From a virus, in the IMG/VR virus record IMGVR_UViG_3300042991_001118, positions 1 to 64,000 of that record: DNA of 64,000 bases. One strand, 5' to 3'. Shown here in pieces: positions 24,144 through 32,338 of the stretch; positions within the stretch are counted from its first letter, which is position 1; every line of letters begins with the position of its first letter. A program made the position numbers and the translations under genes. Below the pieces are notes generated by a model that searched no databases, was not told the origin of the DNA, and saw only the letters and a program-made list of their open reading frames with translations.

Positions 24144-24722
24144 AATGTACTGAGGCCAACGCCAGGAATCTGATAAAACAGTCTTCCATATTCGCTCTCC
24201 ATTTTTGACAACCGCTTTATACGCCTTCCGCCCTCCAATAATCGTATGGTAGACCTTCTTGAATGTAGAGGAAGAGGATACAGGAATACTAGGGACTGGA
24301 GTGGCAGCCTTCTTCTGTGGAGGCAAGGTGTACAGCTTCCTAGTCTGCGTCCGCCTTCTGCCATCTGGTGAGGCGAACTTCCAGGTCGATAAAGAAGCAG
24401 ATGAGTTATTCACCTCTGGATTCGCCTCTTTGGTCTCTCTTTTGACATGTTCTGCTGGGCGTTCCAAAGGACGGAACTTTTTCTCGTCCTTTTCTGCTCT
24501 CAATTTCCTCATTTCCTCTTTTCCAGAAAGGACGAGAGGGTTTTTATGAGACGACTCCTTCTTCTCTTTCTTTTGTTCTGGAATTGCCGTGGCATTCGAC
24601 AAAATTACAGTCTCATCGCATGAAGAGACCGGAACAACCTCTGGTAAATCACCCTGGGATGCGGAAACTGGAACAACGTCAATTTTTGTTTTTTCATTAT
24701 CCAAAAATTTCTTCTTTTGCAT
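24069..24722 (-). CDS. Tail-anchored membrane protein with a long disordered domain
   Basis: Residues 1-~170 are charged and low in order (EQKKEKKESSHKN..., TPVPSIPVSSSSTF). The C-terminal hydrophobic helix (YILFLIILLSMFFMLFLLFLY) ends 5 residues before the stop, so it is a tail anchor. The ATG at 24722 with AGGAGG 11 nt upstream is preferred over an upstream TTG. Function unknown. Confidence 0.65.
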   Translation of the reverse strand: MQKKKFLDNEKTKIDVVPVSASQGDLPEVVPVSSCDETVILSNATAIPEQKKEKKESSHKNPLVLSGKEEMRKLRAEKDEKKFRPLERPAEHVKRETKEANPEVNNSSASLSTWKFASPDGRRRTQTRKLYTLPPQKKAATPVPSIPVSSSSTFKKVYHTIIGGRKAYKAVVKNGERIWKTVLSDSWRWPQYILFLIILLSMFFMLFLLFLYCADIE

Positions 24723-24723
24723 A

Positions 24724-25284
24724 TCAATCCCAACCTCCTGGGCAGTCAATCTCTAAAGAGACGTGAGTCGTTTTAGCTCCACACCCCTGACACAAAGTTG
24801 GATATGTCGGTAGACTTCTATGGTCTACCTTTTGGTATATCTGAATCCGCAATCCGACAGACTCGACCTCTTGACTGTCATGACGATATGGGTCATATCC
24901 ACCTATAGAAAATTGGCTGTACAAGTCAATTAAATACTTTGGCCTGTCGTCAAAAATCCACCAGAGGGATTTTAGAGAATCTACAATCGGTTTGCATCCG
25001 CCATGAAGGTTTGGGATGTCATAAAATCCCCGATAATCTTTCTGGAACGCCGTAAGGCGGATGACCCTTTTATGCTTCGTCTCTTCTGGTGCCCGCCCCA
25101 AAACATATGCAATTCTATCCTGCCAGGGCTTTCTGAACTTCTCATGATATGTCCGCCAATGCCTGCCCTGGAAATCATTTTGAGAAGGGGCTCGTGAAAG
25201 AATGAACCCCTCTTTCTCTATCTTCAAAAAATTCAGTGGATAAGGGGAGTCTAATTTAACTGCACATTCCCAACACAAAAACAT
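24724..25284 (-). CDS. rusA: RusA-like Holliday-junction resolvase with a C-terminal zinc ribbon
   Basis: 186 residues from the ATG at 25284 (GGGAGG upstream). The core YRGFYDIPNLHGGCKPIVDSLKSLWWIFDDRPKYLIDLYSQ carries the aspartate-rich D-x-x-N ... D...DD pattern of RusA endonucleases, which resolve branched DNA before packaging. Unlike typical ~120-residue RusA, it has an N-terminal extension with cysteines (CWECAVKL) and a C-terminal CQGCGAKT, which may form a zinc site. It is followed closely by the tail-anchored protein. Confidence 0.7.
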   Translation of the reverse strand: MFLCWECAVKLDSPYPLNFLKIEKEGFILSRAPSQNDFQGRHWRTYHEKFRKPWQDRIAYVLGRAPEETKHKRVIRLTAFQKDYRGFYDIPNLHGGCKPIVDSLKSLWWIFDDRPKYLIDLYSQFSIGGYDPYRHDSQEVESVGLRIQIYQKVDHRSLPTYPTLCQGCGAKTTHVSLEIDCPGGWD

Positions 25285-25294
25285 TCTTGCCTCC

Positions 25295-25513
25295 CTATAC
25301 CAGATATCCAAAAAATCTTAAGACAATGAGAAGAATCCCTGAGACAATACAAATCGCTGCACACGTAGCGTAGAAAAATGATTTAAAAAATTCCTTCGTG
25401 CTTTCGCCACTGTCGTCATGCCCATATTTCGCAGCCCGACTAAATCCACTTAGAAATAAAAAGACAAAACATACCCACGCGATAAAACAAATTCCAATCA
25501 GGATTAAGAACAT
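25295..25513 (-). CDS. 72-residue two-helix membrane protein
   Basis: Hydrophobic helices at residues ~2-24 and ~50-70 separated by a polar loop (SRAAKYGHDDSGESTKEFF). It overlaps the end of the upstream 177-residue gene. Holin-like topology, but no family is recognised. Confidence 0.6.
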   Translation of the reverse strand: MFLILIGICFIAWVCFVFLFLSGFSRAAKYGHDDSGESTKEFFKSFFYATCAAICIVSGILLIVLRFFGYLV

Positions 25514-26037
25514 TTTGTATCCCTGCCTTCCAACTTGATGAGACTGAAAATCTGCGTGTCCGATAGGTGTTCAGAACTAAGCCATCCAGACGACACCACA
25601 CCAGGGAATCCCAGGAGAAACTTGCAGATCCCTGACCAGTCTGCACAATGCCAAACCCTCGCATTGTGACAAACCTCATACATCACGGCACCGTCCCGAA
25701 CTTTAAAATTCGATTCCAATTCGTTCTGAGAACCGAAATTCAAATACCTGGGAAATTCGGATAAAATATCTATTGGAGACTCTACACCACCACAGGACAT
25801 GACATACTTGTACACCACGGGAAATTTCTTGGAAAAGTCCTCCAAGAAACTCATGCTAGATTTGACTTTTCTTTGCTTCCTTGACGCAGCCATTTTGAAG
25901 TCTTTCTCACGAACCGAATGCCAAAATTCGGAGGATAAAATCCCATCATGCAAAAAATTCTTTATGTCTAAAACTGGAGAATTTGAGGACTCATCTCCAT
26001 TAAAACCCACCTTTAAATAGTACATAGCCTCACCCAT
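25504..26037 (-). CDS. Unknown 177-residue protein
   Basis: Starts MGEAMYYLKVGFNGDESSNSP. A soluble protein with scattered cysteines and no recognised domain; the C-terminal 60 residues are rich in aromatics (VWHCADWSGICKFLLGFPG). It overlaps the next gene by 10 nt. Confidence 0.6.
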   Translation of the reverse strand: MGEAMYYLKVGFNGDESSNSPVLDIKNFLHDGILSSEFWHSVREKDFKMAASRKQRKVKSSMSFLEDFSKKFPVVYKYVMSCGGVESPIDILSEFPRYLNFGSQNELESNFKVRDGAVMYEVCHNARVWHCADWSGICKFLLGFPGVVSSGWLSSEHLSDTQIFSLIKLEGRDTKCS

Positions 26038-26053
26038 AAGAATAAAACTCCCA

Positions 26054-27274
26054 TCACTTCTTTGACAACGGAGAAATTACCAATTTGTACCAAACAAACA
26101 CCAAAACTCCCTTTAATGGGAGTGGCAAGACCGCACCAACCACGGTTCCTGCCCCCAATAAAAAAATAACAGACGCGAGGAAATACAAAGCATACCCAAC
26201 ACTATGCCCAAGAATATACGAGAAATTCACGTCCTCTGGACCATCCGATTCTGAAAGGTAAACCGAATTTGGATCCAAAAAACCCTCGTCCATCTTGGAC
26301 AGAGAAACCGCCGCTTCATGATTCAACTCGTTTTCCGATATCCCCAACTTCTTGGCACATTCCAGAATGATGCTACGCAATTCCTCTATAGATTTTTGGC
26401 TTAAATCTTGCGCTAAGGATTTAATGCTGCGCTCTTCACCAAAAATCTTGTCTTTTATCCAGGTGTACATGTCCCCTATCCAGGACTCCGAAAGAATCGA
26501 GTAGGAAAAATATTGCCCGGAAGTTTTAATTTGCAAATTCTTCCCATTGTCCAAAGGAAGAACACGGCTAGAACCATTCCGGACGACTTCCTTCTCTTTC
26601 TTCGTCACGTCGTTATAAATATCCCATATGTCAGAATCTCCATAGGAGAAATACCTGGAACACCCATATGCACTGCATACAAAATCCCTAACGACCGGGA
26701 TGCTGGGCTGTTCGTGCCAACGATTTGCAGACTCGATATCCATTAAGCTGGGAAGCACGTACCCAGAGTACTCCGTGTTCATGTCCCGACGCACGGCAGA
26801 TATGGTTCCATCCGAGTTGAGAATCCCTTGTGTAAAGATCGGAGCAATTCCATATTTAGCATACGGATGATTGTGTACCGCGATGCAATTTCGTATCAAA
26901 GGTTCGTCCTGTGCTTTATAGCTCAATTCAATTGCCTGGTTGACATAATAAGACAGTTCCGTCATCCTCGCATTGTAATGCTGATGCCCAGAATCGACAA
27001 ATAATAATCCAGCATCTGCCTGGTCATGCTCGGAAAGGAGCAAGACCAAGAGAATCTCGGAATTCCTCTGCCTGGAAAAAAATTCTTTACAGGCGTTAAA
27101 GACATGCAGGGAAGATTTCAATGGCATGGAAATCTCGATTCCGTTAGAAGGCAATGCTGATTTTTGCAGGGAGAAAACTCCACGAACCTTCGATGCGGAT
27201 ATCTCGATAATACGCCATAACGTGTCAAAATCCCCAGAGACATGAGTCCTCTCGTAAAGTTTATTATGTTTCAT
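26054..27274 (-). CDS. 406-residue JAB-like membrane protein with (L/I)-x-E-type motifs
   Basis: The ATG at 27274 overlaps the upstream stop, so translation is coupled. The N-terminal ~220 residues include IAVHNHPYAKYGIAP, a divergent JAB-like zinc-site segment like that at 1797-2810. Next comes an amphipathic module (SWIGDMYTWIKDKI...KSIEELRSIILECAKKLGISENELNHEA) that also occurs in the 1745-residue protein. Then KMDEG and YLSES motifs precede two membrane helices (YALYFLASVIFLLGAGTVVGAV). It belongs to the same protein group as the left cluster. Confidence 0.7.
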   Translation of the reverse strand: MKHNKLYERTHVSGDFDTLWRIIEISASKVRGVFSLQKSALPSNGIEISMPLKSSLHVFNACKEFFSRQRNSEILLVLLLSEHDQADAGLLFVDSGHQHYNARMTELSYYVNQAIELSYKAQDEPLIRNCIAVHNHPYAKYGIAPIFTQGILNSDGTISAVRRDMNTEYSGYVLPSLMDIESANRWHEQPSIPVVRDFVCSAYGCSRYFSYGDSDIWDIYNDVTKKEKEVVRNGSSRVLPLDNGKNLQIKTSGQYFSYSILSESWIGDMYTWIKDKIFGEERSIKSLAQDLSQKSIEELRSIILECAKKLGISENELNHEAAVSLSKMDEGFLDPNSVYLSESDGPEDVNFSYILGHSVGYALYFLASVIFLLGAGTVVGAVLPLPLKGVLVFVWYKLVISPLSKK

Positions 27275-27833
27275 ATGCCCAATGCTCCTGTTCCTCATCA
27301 TTATCATCTAAATAAGGGTTTCGCATTCCGAGCTTCTTACGCTCCCTCTCGATTTCATCGTCTCGTTCCATCTGCTCTGCGTCCATCGCGTTGTCTATCC
27401 TGTCATAGACCCGAAACCCAAATAGGGTCCAAAGAAATAGGAGAAAAACCTTCGCGACTTCTCCCCATTCCGCCAAGAGGATATACCCACCACCAGTGAG
27501 ATATACCAGGGCCGCTAAGAGAATGTATGGGGTGAACCCTTGTGTCGCCCAGGAATACATCGAAGTCAATTTTCCTTTCGTCCACTCCCAGACCCCACCA
27601 AGAAAATCACGGACAACACCTTCCGTCATGTTCCGGGGAATTTCATCCTGAAAATCACGTTCTTTCATCTTGTACTCGGATGAAACTTTTATGAGAACCT
27701 TTTTTAATTCTCCCGGGGACATCCCCTGGTATATCTTCGCAAGATTCTTAATCTCCGTTCCATGCATCTTAATCCCAGGCAGAAGAATTTCGGATATGAA
27801 ATCGCCGACCTTCCCTTCATTCAACATCATCAT
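27264..27833 (-). CDS. 189-residue membrane protein with LNEG and MTEG motifs
   Basis: I prefer the ATG at 27833 (GGAG 8 nt upstream) over the frame start at 27851. The N terminus MMMLNEGKVGDF contains an (L/I)-x-E-G motif at residue ~4. A helical module (GMSPGELKKVLIKVSSEYKMKERDF) and NMTEGVVRDFLGGVWEW follow, then one or two membrane helices (YILLAALVYLTGGGYILL). The architecture is the same as repeated sections of the 1745-residue protein. A TGGTATAAT extended -10 on the minus strand at ~27890 is a candidate promoter. Confidence 0.7.
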   Translation of the reverse strand: MMMLNEGKVGDFISEILLPGIKMHGTEIKNLAKIYQGMSPGELKKVLIKVSSEYKMKERDFQDEIPRNMTEGVVRDFLGGVWEWTKGKLTSMYSWATQGFTPYILLAALVYLTGGGYILLAEWGEVAKVFLLFLWTLFGFRVYDRIDNAMDAEQMERDDEIERERKKLGMRNPYLDDNDEEQEHWAYET

Positions 27834-27984
27834 GATATAATCTCCAAACATTTCCTGTTGACTTTTCGTATAATTTTGATACTATATACATTATACCACA
27901 ACGATTTCATATCCGAAAATCCAAAAATTCCTTTGCATTGTTCTCGAAAAGTGAACCGCAACGATGTTGAGGTCCACTTTTTTT

Positions 27985-28626
27985 TTATTCACTCCTAAAC
28001 GTGAACCAATCCAAAAAATTATACGGGACACCATGTTCGTCCTTCGGCAAGTCGTCCTCTGATGCCTTTGCTTCAAAATCTACAACATCCGCCTTCTCTA
28101 CAACAATGGGTTCGTCGCAATCGTTTATGTAAATGGGGATCCCCTCAGAAATCATTGTAACAAGAATCTGTGCTGGTAGATCGCCATAAAATCCAGACGC
28201 AATCCTCTTTAGCCCAGCTTTATACCGATCAAAAAACTCTAACGTGTTCTTTTGAGCATCCCTACGGTTCTCAACTTCTTCCTTTTCCTCAGCATCACGC
28301 TCCGCGCACGCGCACACGCAACACATGGACTGCCCATCCTCTGCATACCCAACATCTAAATGGGCTTCGCAAAAAACCTTTTCACAATTGTCACAACGCG
28401 AAATATCGCCTTCACAGGTGCAGGCATCCGCTACGAAATTTCCACATTTTACATGATACTCTTTCCTCCGAAGCGATTCCGCACACTCCTGGGAACACGC
28501 CAGAAACTTCCCAAAATCACCAAGGATTGCGTCTACCTTTACCCAATCTTTAAGCGGCTTAGAATCCCAATCAATCCCACTCGACTTTAAATTCTTCCCG
28601 CAATTATCACAAATTAACTGGAACAT
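27985..28626 (-). CDS. 213-residue multi-cysteine protein
   Basis: Three to four cysteine clusters in residues 6-105 (CDNCGK, CSQEC, CTCEG, CDNCEKVFC, CCVCAC) suggest several zinc sites, then a coiled coil and an acidic tail. No enzyme signature. It is preceded by the 106-residue gene with a 13-nt overlap. Confidence 0.65.
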   Translation of the reverse strand: MFQLICDNCGKNLKSSGIDWDSKPLKDWVKVDAILGDFGKFLACSQECAESLRRKEYHVKCGNFVADACTCEGDISRCDNCEKVFCEAHLDVGYAEDGQSMCCVCACAERDAEEKEEVENRRDAQKNTLEFFDRYKAGLKRIASGFYGDLPAQILVTMISEGIPIYINDCDEPIVVEKADVVDFEAKASEDDLPKDEHGVPYNFLDWFTFRSE

Positions 28627-28934
28627 TTCCTGCTCTCCTTTTCATAAATCCTAACCCAATCGATAATCACTCGTTGTTGTTTTGGATACATATTCAGTAT
28701 GACAAAAATCTGATGCTGCCCATGCTTTTTTTGCAACTCGTATGCATCCTTAAACACACCATACGTCACTAAGAGATATTGCCGTGAAGACAACTTCACA
28801 GCAAAGGCTTGTTTATTCGCGTCTTCATACTCAGGAGAATTTGTAGCATTCTCCAGGTAAATCCTCCTGAGTAATTCGTCCCGAATCTCTTCTGTAAAAT
28901 CCGATGTCGAATAAAAAATATACTCGCCTACCAT
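28614..28934 (-). CDS. Unknown 106-residue protein
   Basis: Starts MVGEYIFYSTSDFTEEIRDELLRRIYLENA; an alpha/beta protein without recognised motif. It overlaps its neighbours on both sides, which is typical of compact phage operons. Confidence 0.6.
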   Translation of the reverse strand: MVGEYIFYSTSDFTEEIRDELLRRIYLENATNSPEYEDANKQAFAVKLSSRQYLLVTYGVFKDAYELQKKHGQHQIFVILNMYPKQQRVIIDWVRIYEKESRKCSS

Positions 28935-29173
28935 GCGAACTCCAATTGCGTCAACTTCTGAACCGCTAATTCACGTGGCGGAATCTCAAGATAAACCTTA
29001 TCTGGATTCTTTTTCTCTTCACCACAAAACGACACCTTCGATATACAATTGCGTCCTGAATGCCTGGATTTCCACTCCCTACGAAGCTGTTTCGCACAGG
29101 ATGCGAACACGTTCCCATGCCAAGATTTACCACAACTACATGTGCATTTAATCTCTATGATTCTCATGGACAT
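28928..29173 (-). CDS. Unknown 81-residue protein with a zinc-ribbon-like start
   Basis: CTCSCGKSW near residue 10 and C-x(n)-C further on suggest a small metal site. Overlaps both neighbours by a few bases. Confidence 0.55.
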   Translation of the reverse strand: MSMRIIEIKCTCSCGKSWHGNVFASCAKQLRREWKSRHSGRNCISKVSFCGEEKKNPDKVYLEIPPRELAVQKLTQLEFAW

Positions 29174-29453
29174 CCTCCACGTAAATTCCTAAACCCGTTG
29201 CGGACGTATCTATCCTTAAATTCTTGAAATTACACAACCCCTGTAACACAGCAATCAATAAATTCCTTCGCATCGGCAGTTTCAGGAGAATGTCTGGGCG
29301 AACTCCTGGACTGTCCTCCACAACAACTCCTTCACTACTACATCCAGAACGCTTTAACCCTAACTCCTGCCAAAGCGTCTTTACATCCTCATCTAACGAA
29401 TCAAATCTCATCTCTAATTGCTCTACTCTCTCATTCATATCACGCAAATCCAT
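29148..29453 (-). CDS. Unknown 101-residue protein with coiled-coil start
   Basis: The N-terminal MNERVEQLEMRFDSLDEDVKTLWQEL is a coiled coil; the rest is beta-rich. No family recognised. It overlaps the downstream gene by 26 nt. Confidence 0.55.
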   Translation of the reverse strand: MDLRDMNERVEQLEMRFDSLDEDVKTLWQELGLKRSGCSSEGVVVEDSPGVRPDILLKLPMRRNLLIAVLQGLCNFKNLRIDTSATGLGIYVEDVHENHRD

Positions 29454-29474
29454 CTTCCTTCCCCCATTAAATCT

Positions 29475-30020
29475 CTATTCCATCTTCCGATACATCGGAT
29501 TTTTTTTGTTCTTGGACAGGGCGTATTCGTTGTAGCCCTCCAAGATTCCTTCTAAAGCCTCACCCCAACGGATGAGCATGTCATAATTTTTCCGAATCTT
29601 CTCTAAGGTCTCAGAGGAAATCGACTTCAACTCCGATGCCTCAATGTCCTTTAATTCTGGACGCTCAGGAATGGAGTATTCCGGAATCCGTTCCGAAATA
29701 TACTTTACCTCTGGTTCACTAGACCCACTTCCTAAATTCAAAGAACACCCAGAATAAAAAATGGAAAGAGAAATCAAAAGAACTATCTTCTTACCACGTG
29801 AATTGAATTTCTTGAAGGACACCCCTCCAGAATCTATAATCTCTACCTTCGTGGGAGATGTCTTTGCCTTCGATACGAAGGCTTTCGCATTCTCCTCTTC
29901 TTCGTGAGAGGAGATAATCGACTCGGTCTCCTTTTCCTTCACGAGAGATACACCAGCACCTGAAAAAACCTTCGCGAAAATCTTTACCATGATTTCTAAA
30001 AACAATGTGAAGTATTTCAT
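29475..30020 (-). CDS. 181-residue protein with an internal lipobox, possible outer-spanin-like
   Basis: A hydrophobic stretch KIVLLISLSIFYSGC at residues ~80-95 ends in a lipobox-like SGC, followed by a polar ~85-residue domain rich in proline and glutamate with helical segments. Rz1-type spanins are lipoproteins of this general form, but the 80-residue N-terminal extension is unusual; the true start may be an internal one. If a spanin, the host has an outer membrane. Low certainty. Confidence 0.45.
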   Translation of the reverse strand: MKYFTLFLEIMVKIFAKVFSGAGVSLVKEKETESIISSHEEEENAKAFVSKAKTSPTKVEIIDSGGVSFKKFNSRGKKIVLLISLSIFYSGCSLNLGSGSSEPEVKYISERIPEYSIPERPELKDIEASELKSISSETLEKIRKNYDMLIRWGEALEGILEGYNEYALSKNKKNPMYRKME

Positions 30021-30304
30021 TTCCCATCACCCTCCACTCTAATTATCTTCATGCCAATCTCGTCTTTGCCATCCGGAATGAATTCAACAAAGAAATCGAA
30101 TGCCTTTGCTAGCAATAATATTGCCTTCTCTTCTCCTAATTCAGACTCCTTAGCCTTTGCCCGAAGGAGTCTGACTGTTATCTTTATGGAATCTCCTATC
30201 CCCTGACAACACTCATCTAGATTCTCATCTGGGATAGAGACAAAATCAACCAAACTCAAATGGATTGGATATTTCTTGACTTCATTTTTTTGATTTTCTG
30301 ACAT
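30017..30304 (-). CDS. Unknown 95-residue protein
   Basis: The ATG at 30304 has AAAGGA upstream. Helical with a conserved-looking core (SIKITVRLLRAKAKESELGEEKAILLLAKAF). Overlaps the gene on each side. Function not assigned. Confidence 0.6.
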   Translation of the reverse strand: MSENQKNEVKKYPIHLSLVDFVSIPDENLDECCQGIGDSIKITVRLLRAKAKESELGEEKAILLLAKAFDFFVEFIPDGKDEIGMKIIRVEGDGK

Positions 30305-30572
30305 CACATCCATCCTTTCCCATATCCAATTGGATAAATCTGTCATAATACCCTGGCGGAACAACTTTTAGTGGAGTAGAAATACCCTCCAGTGTGCCAG
30401 CAGATGAATCACCATGCCGAATATGTATGTCTATACCATCCTTAATTTTTTCTTGGATTTTCTTCTGGTAACATTTCTTGCAAAACACATCCAGAGACCG
30501 CGTAACCATCACGTTCTCTCCAGAAATCGGAAATCCACACGTGTAACAAGCCGTTGGGTTATTGTCTGGCAT
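30282..30572 (-). CDS. 96-residue LIM/zinc-ribbon-like protein
   Basis: CYTCGFPI and CKKCYQKK (residues ~9 and ~34) form one zinc site. A similar small protein is at 40383-40577 (CKKCGKEI...CKACYYK). Role unknown. Confidence 0.6.
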   Translation of the reverse strand: MPDNNPTACYTCGFPISGENVMVTRSLDVFCKKCYQKKIQEKIKDGIDIHIRHGDSSAGTLEGISTPLKVVPPGYYDRFIQLDMGKDGCDVRKSKK

Positions 30573-30575
30573 AGC

Positions 30576-31382
30576 CTACTCCCAACTCCGGTCAAAACAC
30601 TTCAGAACCTCAGCATACACATTTTGCGCATCCTCAAAGGAAAAGTCCTTGTCCCTCGGAGTTCCACACGCCCTGGGATGCCCTGAAAATTGTATCCCAC
30701 ACCATATACGGCAAATTTCTGGTCCAGTAAATGGAGAAGAGTACATCGATATAGACTTCCTCTCATCGTTATACAGGACAACAATGTTCGTCCCATCCTG
30801 GTAAGACATCGATGGATCCAGCAACTCCTTCCCTGCACGCCAAAGCCCTATACCAGACTTCTTACAGACTAGACATTTATCTAAATTGTCCTTCAATGTC
30901 TTGAATACACCCTTCCCAATATTGATGATTTCCATGAGAGGCATGTCTAATATCCCCAAGACCATCTCAGTTACATCTACCTCTTCCTTTGAAGACTTCG
31001 GCAAGGACCTGGACAATTCCTTTATACCTAACATGAAATGGTATTCGGGGATATTGAAATTGTCCAGGATGGAAGACCCTGAAACATCAATCTTCTCAAT
31101 TATCGAAGTGATCAAAAGTTCATGGTGCCGCTTCCCCAATAACCTACTCAACCCCAAATGCCCGTCTGCATCATAATGTGTAATCCTGACCTTAACAAAA
31201 GGTATCTTCCATACCGAAATTGGCTGAATGGATAGGTCGTTCCCTGGGCACGGATTCTTAGAATGAATCCCGTGGTGGTCAAAATTTCGCCTGCTGTCAC
31301 ACTCCCCAGCCTCTATAGAATAGCAGTTCTCATTCGCCAAGAAATCCTTTGAAAGGGAATCAGAACATAATAAAATCCTCAT
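30576..31382 (-). CDS. DHH/DHHA1-type phosphoesterase
   Basis: 268 residues. RNFDHHG near residue 33 gives the DHH motif, THYDADGHLGL near residue 68 supplies further metal-binding aspartates, and FSGHPRACG near residue 238 resembles the G-G-H-P-x-A-x-G of DHHA1 substrate domains. Family members cleave short RNAs, cyclic dinucleotides or similar phosphodiesters; the substrate here cannot be read. A CLVCKKSG pair in between is unusual. The ATG overlaps the stop of the 54-residue gene (ATGA). Confidence 0.75.
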   Translation of the reverse strand: MRILLCSDSLSKDFLANENCYSIEAGECDSRRNFDHHGIHSKNPCPGNDLSIQPISVWKIPFVKVRITHYDADGHLGLSRLLGKRHHELLITSIIEKIDVSGSSILDNFNIPEYHFMLGIKELSRSLPKSSKEEVDVTEMVLGILDMPLMEIINIGKGVFKTLKDNLDKCLVCKKSGIGLWRAGKELLDPSMSYQDGTNIVVLYNDERKSISMYSSPFTGPEICRIWCGIQFSGHPRACGTPRDKDFSFEDAQNVYAEVLKCFDRSWE

Positions 31383-31543
31383 GGCTTAATCTCCTTCAAT
31401 TCAAATCCAACTAACCTTGACTTTGCTTTGTGCTCCCTACGATCTCGCTCCAATGCTTCTCTATACCGATGCCTAGCCTTCTGTTCCTTTCGGATGGCTA
31501 GCTTCCTGTGAAATTCCCTTCTCGACTTCTTCTTACTTCTCAT
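31379..31543 (-). CDS. 54-residue highly basic protein
   Basis: MRSKKKSRREFHRKLAIRK... has over 35% Lys/Arg, so it probably binds nucleic acid. GGAGG lies ~10 nt before the ATG, and the stop overlaps the next start. It is just below usual length cut-offs. Transcribed from the promoter at 31573-31602. Confidence 0.6.
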   Translation of the reverse strand: MRSKKKSRREFHRKLAIRKEQKARHRYREALERDRREHKAKSRLVGFELKEIKP

Positions 31544-31560
31544 CTCCCATTATCCTCCAC

Positions 31561-31602
31561 TTGACAAGCCTGATTTTACATATTATAATCTGTCTTGTCA
31601 AG
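31561..31602. promoter_or_regulatory. Overlapping opposed promoters within a TTGACAAG palindrome
   Basis: Plus strand: TTGACA (31561-31566), 17 bp, TATAAT (31584-31589), a perfect consensus pointing into the convergent 3' end of the 31621 gene. Minus strand: TTGACA (31602-31597), 18 bp, TAAAAT (31578-31573), reading into the 54-residue gene. TTGACAAG/CTTGTCAA flank both. Confidence 0.65.
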
Positions 31603-31620
31603 AAAAAAAATAAAAAATTT

Positions 31621-31869
31621 TTATTTTAGCATCCGATGCTTCATGATTTTTATTGCGGTTTCCGTCCGCCCTAAACTCCGGGCTAATTCTGGACTCCTTT
31701 TCTCCTCATCCGACCACCGCCTACGGCGTAATCGCGTTAAAGCCCGGAGCTTTGAAGAAATCGACTTCTCAGTTCTATTCAACTTCTCCGCGATTTCTTT
31801 GTGTAGAAGGCCATGGTCGAAAAGCATCACGAGCACAGATACTTCCTTTTCAGTAAAGTGTCTGGTCAT
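31621..31869 (-). CDS. Myb/SANT-like small DNA-binding protein
   Basis: 82 residues from the internal ATG MTRHFTEKE. Two helix-turn-helix-like repeats (LHKEIAEKLNRTEKSISSKLRAL and SPELARSLGRTETAIKIMKHRM) with W-x-DEE (RWSDEEKR) resemble SANT/Myb-type domains of mobile elements. Likely a regulator; target unknown. A consensus promoter on the opposite strand would make antisense RNA to it. Confidence 0.65.
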   Translation of the reverse strand: MTRHFTEKEVSVLVMLFDHGLLHKEIAEKLNRTEKSISSKLRALTRLRRRRWSDEEKRSPELARSLGRTETAIKIMKHRMLK

Positions 31870-31889
31870 ATACAATCTCCACAATGTTC

Positions 31890-32102
31890 TTATCCGTTAC
31901 ACTCGTAGGTGTCAATTCCATTTAATGCCAAGACCGCTAAGGACAAAGTCTGAACTCGATTCCCCAAGACGCGTTCCGATCCAGAACTCTCCCCAGTATT
32001 CAATACAGAAATGTACCTCTCCGACGCATCCAATAATGCAGCGTGTATCCCCTGCTGCACCACCTCAATCCTCTTAACCTCTTCTTTTGTCCTCTTACTC
32101 AT
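31890..32102 (-). CDS. Unknown 70-residue protein
   Basis: Helical (EEVKRIEVVQQGIHAALLDASERY), no motif. It precedes the Myb-like gene and is the last minus gene before the insertion-sequence region. Confidence 0.5.
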   Translation of the reverse strand: MSKRTKEEVKRIEVVQQGIHAALLDASERYISVLNTGESSGSERVLGNRVQTLSLAVLALNGIDTYECNG

Positions 32103-32268
32103 TTGAATATCTCCTTATGCAAAACCTCAAATTGACTCTGGAATAAACTCAAAGAACAAATTAAATATAAAACGAAAATGGAAATGTAGTCAAAACTGTA
32201 GTCAACCCCAGAACCAATATCATGAGAAAATATAGAAATACCCAACTTGCTAGTTGGCAAAAATATTC

Positions 32269-32338
32269 TTGACTATGCAAAATAACTTATTATACTCCTA
32301 ATAATAAATCTAATATCAATAAAAATTAGGAGTTATAC
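32269..32338 (+). promoter_or_regulatory. Transposase promoter and ACTCCTAAT hairpin
   Basis: TTGACT (32269-32274), 16 bp, TATACT (32291-32296). ACTCCTAAT (32294-32302) faces ATTAGGAGT (32325-32333), which also contains the ribosome site, so the hairpin could hide it and limit transposase translation. Confidence 0.6.
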
